A stretch of DNA of 24,470 nucleotides, taken from positions 1-24,470 of the forward strand of contig CAVGGQ010000025.1 of assembly GCA_963628785.1 (NCBI GenBank), given 5' to 3'. The DNA comes from Apopatocola sp963628785. GTDB taxonomy: Bacteria; Bacillota; Clostridia; Oscillospirales; Oscillospiraceae. The notes beneath the pieces are model-generated. The model was not told the origin of the DNA. It searched no databases and saw only the letters and a list, made by a program, of their open reading frames with translations. The position numbers were made by a program, and so were the translations under genes. Below, one piece after another: positions 21,330 through 24,470 of this stretch (positions within the stretch are counted from its first letter, which is position 1; each line of letters opens with the position of its first letter).

Positions 21330-21363
21330 TTGTCCGATGAGCGGAAAAACAGAAGGCCCTGGG

Positions 21364-22173
21364 ATGAACGATCCCCGCTTGCGCAGACAGGCTGCGCTCT
21401 TTTTAATCATCGTGTCGCTGTTCTCTGCCCTGCCCGCTGCGGCGGATTTCACGGTCGCAGCACCGGACGCGTCCGACGCAGACAGCCTCGAAGAGCATGT
21501 ATTTGCGATAAAAGACAGCGCAAACGGCGTGCCGGCGACCTTTGTGCAGCCGCTGCACAGCGGCTGCACGGATTTCGTAAACATCCCGGCCCGATCGGAA
21601 CGCTATCCGGTTGCGGAAGTCACGACCAATCCGGGCGACCTCTTTGCGGTCTTTTACGATGTGGAGAACAATGCTTTCGTGCAGCTTCCGTCTCTGTCGT
21701 ATTCTGCCGCGGGCGACTGCCCGGTCGGCCGGACGAGCGGCCCTGATATATATCTTGCCATGCAGGGTCCGCTCAGTCTGCAGGTATGGGGGATCGACGG
21801 CACATACATTGCAGACCTCGTTTCGGAAAAGTACGGTCTTTACGGGATTACCCGGGACGGCTGCTTCTATTATTCCTTTGCGGAGAAGGCTCTCGATTAC
21901 AGCAGTGACTTTGACGACGTTGGATGTCTCTCCCATAAGGTAACGCATCAAATCCTGTGCTTTGATCCGTCCTCCGAGACCTCAAAACTGCCGGGCGAAG
22001 CGGAGGGCTTCTATATCACGGACATCGGTCCGGGGTATATTGTTTCGGAAAACTTTGCGAACGGCGAAGCGGAAACTGTCGCTTACTGTCTGCGCGGTTC
22101 CGAATCCTCTCCGCAGCAAAGGATTCTTTGCCGCAAAAGCTTGACGGCGGGGGCGGTTTATTGTAAAATGTAG
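21364..22173 (+). CDS. Secreted protein of unknown function
   Basis: A 269-aa predicted exported protein that I do not recognise. The N-terminus (basic RLRR, then AALFLIIVSLFSALPAAA) is a classical signal peptide with likely cleavage after AAA before DFTV. The mature part has several cysteines (HSGCTD, GDCPVG, DGCFYY, VGCLSH, QILCFD) and beta-rich text such as SLQVWGIDGTYIADLVSEKYGLYGI. This could be a small beta-propeller-like or immunoglobulin-like fold, but I cannot say which. ATG 21364 is preferred over 21337 because AGAAGG lies 7 nt upstream and the signal peptide then starts properly. It sits between the zinc-ribbon pair and xpaC on the same strand. Its own promoter is unclear; part of the 164-bp element lies upstream. 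Confidence 0.65.
   Translation: MNDPRLRRQAALFLIIVSLFSALPAAADFTVAAPDASDADSLEEHVFAIKDSANGVPATFVQPLHSGCTDFVNIPARSERYPVAEVTTNPGDLFAVFYDVENNAFVQLPSLSYSAAGDCPVGRTSGPDIYLAMQGPLSLQVWGIDGTYIADLVSEKYGLYGITRDGCFYYSFAEKALDYSSDFDDVGCLSHKVTHQILCFDPSSETSKLPGEAEGFYITDIGPGYIVSENFANGEAETVAYCLRGSESSPQQRILCRKSLTAGAVYCKM
22141..22169 (+). promoter_or_regulatory. Promoter of the xpaC-telA operon
   Basis: TTGACG (22141-22146), a 17-bp spacer and TAAAAT (22164-22169), embedded in the last codons of the upstream secreted-protein gene. The leader to ATG 22238 is about 62 nt. Confidence 0.7.
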
Positions 22174-22237
22174 GTTGATGGAAATTGGGCTCTGCAAGGC
22201 TTTGCTGGGCGGGTTTCCTCGAGAAGGAGGCAAATCC

Positions 22238-23107
22238 ATGCGAAAACGACGCGGCCGCAGCTCCGGGTTCTGGGAAATTATCGGCGTGCTGCTTCTTATA
22301 TGGGTGATCTACGCCATCGCCAAACCGGTCGTGGAATTTTCCGGACTGCTGGTCGCCATCGGGCTGACCATCATGACGCTCGTGGGGCTCATCAACAACA
22401 TTAGCACCGAAATAGCGAAAAAGAAAGCCAAGAAGGCAAAAGCGGCCCAAAAGGAAGCCGCGCGCGCCAAAGCAGAGGCCGAGGCTGCCGCCGCTCAGGC
22501 CGCAGCAGCCGAAAAGACCGCCGAGCCCGAGGCGAAGGAAGATGAGAGCCCGTACTCCCCCGAGGTGCAGGATGTCATCAAGGAAGGGCGCGTGGCGCTC
22601 AAGGAAATGGGCCGACTCTACAACTCCATTCCCAAGCCAGAGATCCGCTCGCGCATCAACCAGCTCATGGCCGTATCCGACCAGATCATCCGCGACGCCA
22701 TCGACGACCCCGCCGATGTGCCGCAGATCCGGAAGTTTCTGGATTTCTACCTGCCGACGACGATCCGTCTGCTCAATGCCTACGACCGTATGAGCGCGCA
22801 GGAATATGCCGGCGAGAACATCACTGGCTCTATGGAGCGCATTGAGGAAATGCTCGACACGACCGTCGAAGCTTACAAAAAGCAGCTCGACGCGCTCTTC
22901 GCCAATCAGGCCGCCAACATTCAGATAGACATCGACACGATGAACACCATGCTCGCCCGCGAGGGTCTCGGCGGCAAAGGATATCTCGACATCAAGGATT
23001 TCATGAAGCAATACGGCCGGCAGACCGCCGAACAGGCGGAAACGGCCGAACCGGAACAAACGGACCAATCGGAACAAACGACGAAAGGAAGCACCGCCAA
23101 TGGATGA
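22238..23107 (+). CDS. xpaC: XpaC-family membrane protein (BCIP hydrolysis protein family)
   Basis: A 289-aa protein. Two adjacent membrane segments lie near the N-terminus (about 11-30 and 35-52). An Ala/Lys/Glu-rich coiled-coil-like stretch (about 58-100) follows, and then the XpaC domain: VALKEMGRLYNSIPKPEIRS, FLDFYLPTTIRLLNAY and MERIEEMLDTTVEAYKKQL. The family is named for 5-bromo-4-chloroindolyl phosphate hydrolysis by the Bacillus protein, but its biological role is unknown. It is typically paired with TelA, as here. AAGGAGG lies 7 nt before ATG 22238; ATG 22175 would be at the predicted transcription start and is rejected. The C-terminal 30 residues are low-complexity (Glu, Gln, Thr). 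The end overlaps telA by 8 nt, indicating coupled translation. Confidence 0.88.
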   Translation: MRKRRGRSSGFWEIIGVLLLIWVIYAIAKPVVEFSGLLVAIGLTIMTLVGLINNISTEIAKKKAKKAKAAQKEAARAKAEAEAAAAQAAAAEKTAEPEAKEDESPYSPEVQDVIKEGRVALKEMGRLYNSIPKPEIRSRINQLMAVSDQIIRDAIDDPADVPQIRKFLDFYLPTTIRLLNAYDRMSAQEYAGENITGSMERIEEMLDTTVEAYKKQLDALFANQAANIQIDIDTMNTMLAREGLGGKGYLDIKDFMKQYGRQTAEQAETAEPEQTDQSEQTTKGSTANG

Positions 23108-24263
23108 AAAAACATATGTCCCTTCCCTGACGCTCAACCCCACGCAGACTGCCGCGCAGGAGGCTCCCGCCGCTCCGCAGCTCATAGTTGAGGAGCAGAA
23201 ACCCGCCGTGGAAGCCGAGAAGCTTGACATTGAGCGTCTCTCCCCAGAGGAGCAGGCCGCCGTGCGCGAGTTTGCCAAGCAGATTGATGTGACCGACACG
23301 AATCTTGTCCTCTCCTACGGCGCCGCCGCGCAGAAGAACATTGCCGATTTCTCCGGCAGTGCGCTCGACAAGGTCCGCACGAAGGATATGGGCGAGGTCG
23401 GCGATATGCTCACGAGCCTCGTCGTGGAGCTCAAGGATCTGGACTACGACGAAGAGGAGAACAAGAAAAAAGGTCTCTTCGGCATATTCAAGAAGGCCGG
23501 CCGCTCGTTGGAGGAGACAAAGGCGCAGTTTGAAAAGGCCGAGGTCAACGTCGATAAGATCACCGGCCAGCTGCAGAACCATCAGGTTGTGCTCGCGAAG
23601 GATATTGCCTCGCTCGACCGCATGTTCGAGCTCAATCAGGCATACTTCAAAGAGCTTACGATGTACATCATTGCGGGCAAGCTCCGCATTCAGGAGCTGC
23701 GCGAGAACGAGCTCGCCGAGCTGCGCGCCAAGGCGGAGAAATCCGGTCTTCCCGAGGATGCGCAGGCCGTAAACGACTACGCGAACCTCATCGGGCGCTT
23801 CGAGAAGAAGCTGCACGATCTGGAGCTCACCCGCACCATTTCCATGCAGATGTCCCCGCAGATCCGCATGATTCAGAACAACGATATGCTCATGACGGAG
23901 AAGATCCAGACCGCCATTGTGAACACCATTCCTCTCTGGAAGAGCCAGATGGTGCTCGGGCTGAGCATGCACCACTCACGGCAGGCTATGGAGGCCTCCC
24001 GCGCCGTCACCGATGTTACAAACCGTCTCCTCATCAGCAACGCTGAGGCACTGCATTCCGGCTCCGTCGAGGTCGCGAAGGAATCCGAACGCGGCATCGT
24101 CGATCTTGAGACGCTCAAGAAGACGAACGAACACCTCATCGCCACGCTCGAGGAAGTACGTCAGATTCAGGACGACGGCCGCGCCCGCCGCGCCCAGGCC
24201 GAAGAAGAACTTGGCCGCCTCGAAGGCGAACTCAAGCAGAAGCTGCTGGATATGAAGGACTGA
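23100..24263 (+). CDS. telA: TelA-family toxic-anion (tellurite) resistance protein
   Basis: A 387-aa soluble, mostly helical protein of the TelA/KlaA family (PF05816 type). Conserved parts include NIADFSGSALDKVRTKDMGE, then KKKGLFGIFKKA, DKITGQLQNHQVVLAKDI, DRMFELNQAYFKELTMYI, ISMQMSPQIRMIQNNDMLM and NTIPLWKSQMVLGLS. An N-terminal acidic/proline region of about 55 residues precedes the core. Plasmid TelA proteins are linked to tellurite resistance; chromosomal relatives paired with XpaC have been tied to envelope stress or antimicrobial tolerance, with the mechanism unknown. AAAGGAAG lies 8 nt upstream of the start. The gene overlaps xpaC by 8 nt and ends at a terminator. Confidence 0.95.
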   Translation: MDEKTYVPSLTLNPTQTAAQEAPAAPQLIVEEQKPAVEAEKLDIERLSPEEQAAVREFAKQIDVTDTNLVLSYGAAAQKNIADFSGSALDKVRTKDMGEVGDMLTSLVVELKDLDYDEEENKKKGLFGIFKKAGRSLEETKAQFEKAEVNVDKITGQLQNHQVVLAKDIASLDRMFELNQAYFKELTMYIIAGKLRIQELRENELAELRAKAEKSGLPEDAQAVNDYANLIGRFEKKLHDLELTRTISMQMSPQIRMIQNNDMLMTEKIQTAIVNTIPLWKSQMVLGLSMHHSRQAMEASRAVTDVTNRLLISNAEALHSGSVEVAKESERGIVDLETLKKTNEHLIATLEEVRQIQDDGRARRAQAEEELGRLEGELKQKLLDMKD

Positions 24264-24276
24264 TACAACCTCACAG

Positions 24277-24310
24277 AAAAATTGGTGTCGATGTCCCGGC
24301 ACCGATTTTT
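24277..24310 (+). terminator. Terminator of the xpaC-telA operon
   Basis: An 11-bp stem (AAAAATTGGTG at 24277-24287 with CACCGATTTTT at 24300-24310, one G-U pair), 13 nt after the telA stop. Confidence 0.85.
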
Positions 24311-24344
24311 GCTGCGCTGATGGAGAAACAGCAAAAAGCGGCTC

Positions 24345-24400
24345 TATAATAAATGTTGGGGTAGCGAACCGGGATGGTACGCTGCACCCAACATTTTCAT
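24345..24400 (+). other. TATAAT box followed at once by a long hairpin
   Basis: A perfect TATAAT (24345-24350) is followed by a 10-bp stem, AAATGTTGGG (24351-24360) with CCCAACATTT (24387-24396), whose inner part can also pair (GTAGCG with CGCTGC, imperfect) and which ends in TTTTCATT. No good -35 is visible. It may be a second terminator or a structured leader of a gene beyond the right edge. No gene is seen from 24401 to the end. Confidence 0.4.
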
Positions 24401-24470
24401 TATCAGAAAATAAACGCAAATTGCAAGTGCAAGTTGGACACCTGCATGGTAGAAATTAGTTAATCAGAGC

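Overview
The window looks like chromosomal DNA from a GC-rich member of the Clostridia, most likely an Oscillospiraceae (Ruminococcaceae)-type gut bacterium. This is an inference from strong GGAGG-type ribosome sites, textbook sigma-A promoters with 17-bp spacers, Firmicutes-type families (MocR regulator, DHHW protein, XpaC/TelA pair, VanZ-like protein, ROK protein) and high-GC codon use. There is no rRNA gene, recognisable tRNA, CRISPR array, phage or intact transposase. Most of the sequence is densely packed core and cell-envelope genes.

Layout. (1) 1-2.1 kb: a MocR/GntR regulator lacking both its PLP lysine and its C-terminal part, with a divergent promoter pointing off the left edge, then a convergent HAD (Cof-type) phosphatase. 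(2) 2.1-4.1 kb: a 98-aa orphan protein bracketed by two palindromic repeats, then a long ROK-family sugar-kinase-like protein. (3) 4.2-6.1 kb: a large beta-helix lipoprotein with a 12-residue tandem repeat. (4) 6.1-6.8 kb: a 700-bp intergenic region with hairpins and a minus-strand remnant of an alpha/beta-hydrolase. (5) 6.8-12.9 kb: a DEDDh exonuclease, then an envelope region in which an O-antigen-ligase-like gene is transcribed away from an operon of a CDP-alcohol phosphatidyltransferase (PssA type), a VanZ-like protein, an MBOAT O-acyltransferase and its DHHW partner. (6) 13.0-16.8 kb, minus strand: prfA (RF1), a fused TsaC-CoaE gene and an M18 aminopeptidase. (7) 16.9-18.2 kb: a MATE transporter. 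(8) 18.4-24.3 kb: two tandem paralogous zinc-ribbon membrane proteins, a secreted orphan, and an XpaC-TelA pair.

How the genes fit together. The 8.9-12.9 kb operon combines phospholipid synthesis with probable O-acylation of a surface polymer. The divergent ligase-like gene suggests polymer assembly under a shared control region, where two back-to-back promoters flank a 21-bp dyad. The prfA-tsaC/coaE block is translation and cofactor housekeeping. The right-hand block is entirely membrane-anchored, extracytoplasmic or tellurite-resistance-family genes and may concern envelope stress.

Most unusual items: the TsaC-CoaE fusion; the lysine-less truncated MocR; and a family of palindromic repeats (one 164-bp element with 18-bp terminal inverted repeats and three shorter relatives). 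Two of those copies begin at predicted transcription starts and two directly follow stop codons. Family assignments were made by eye; no database search was run.
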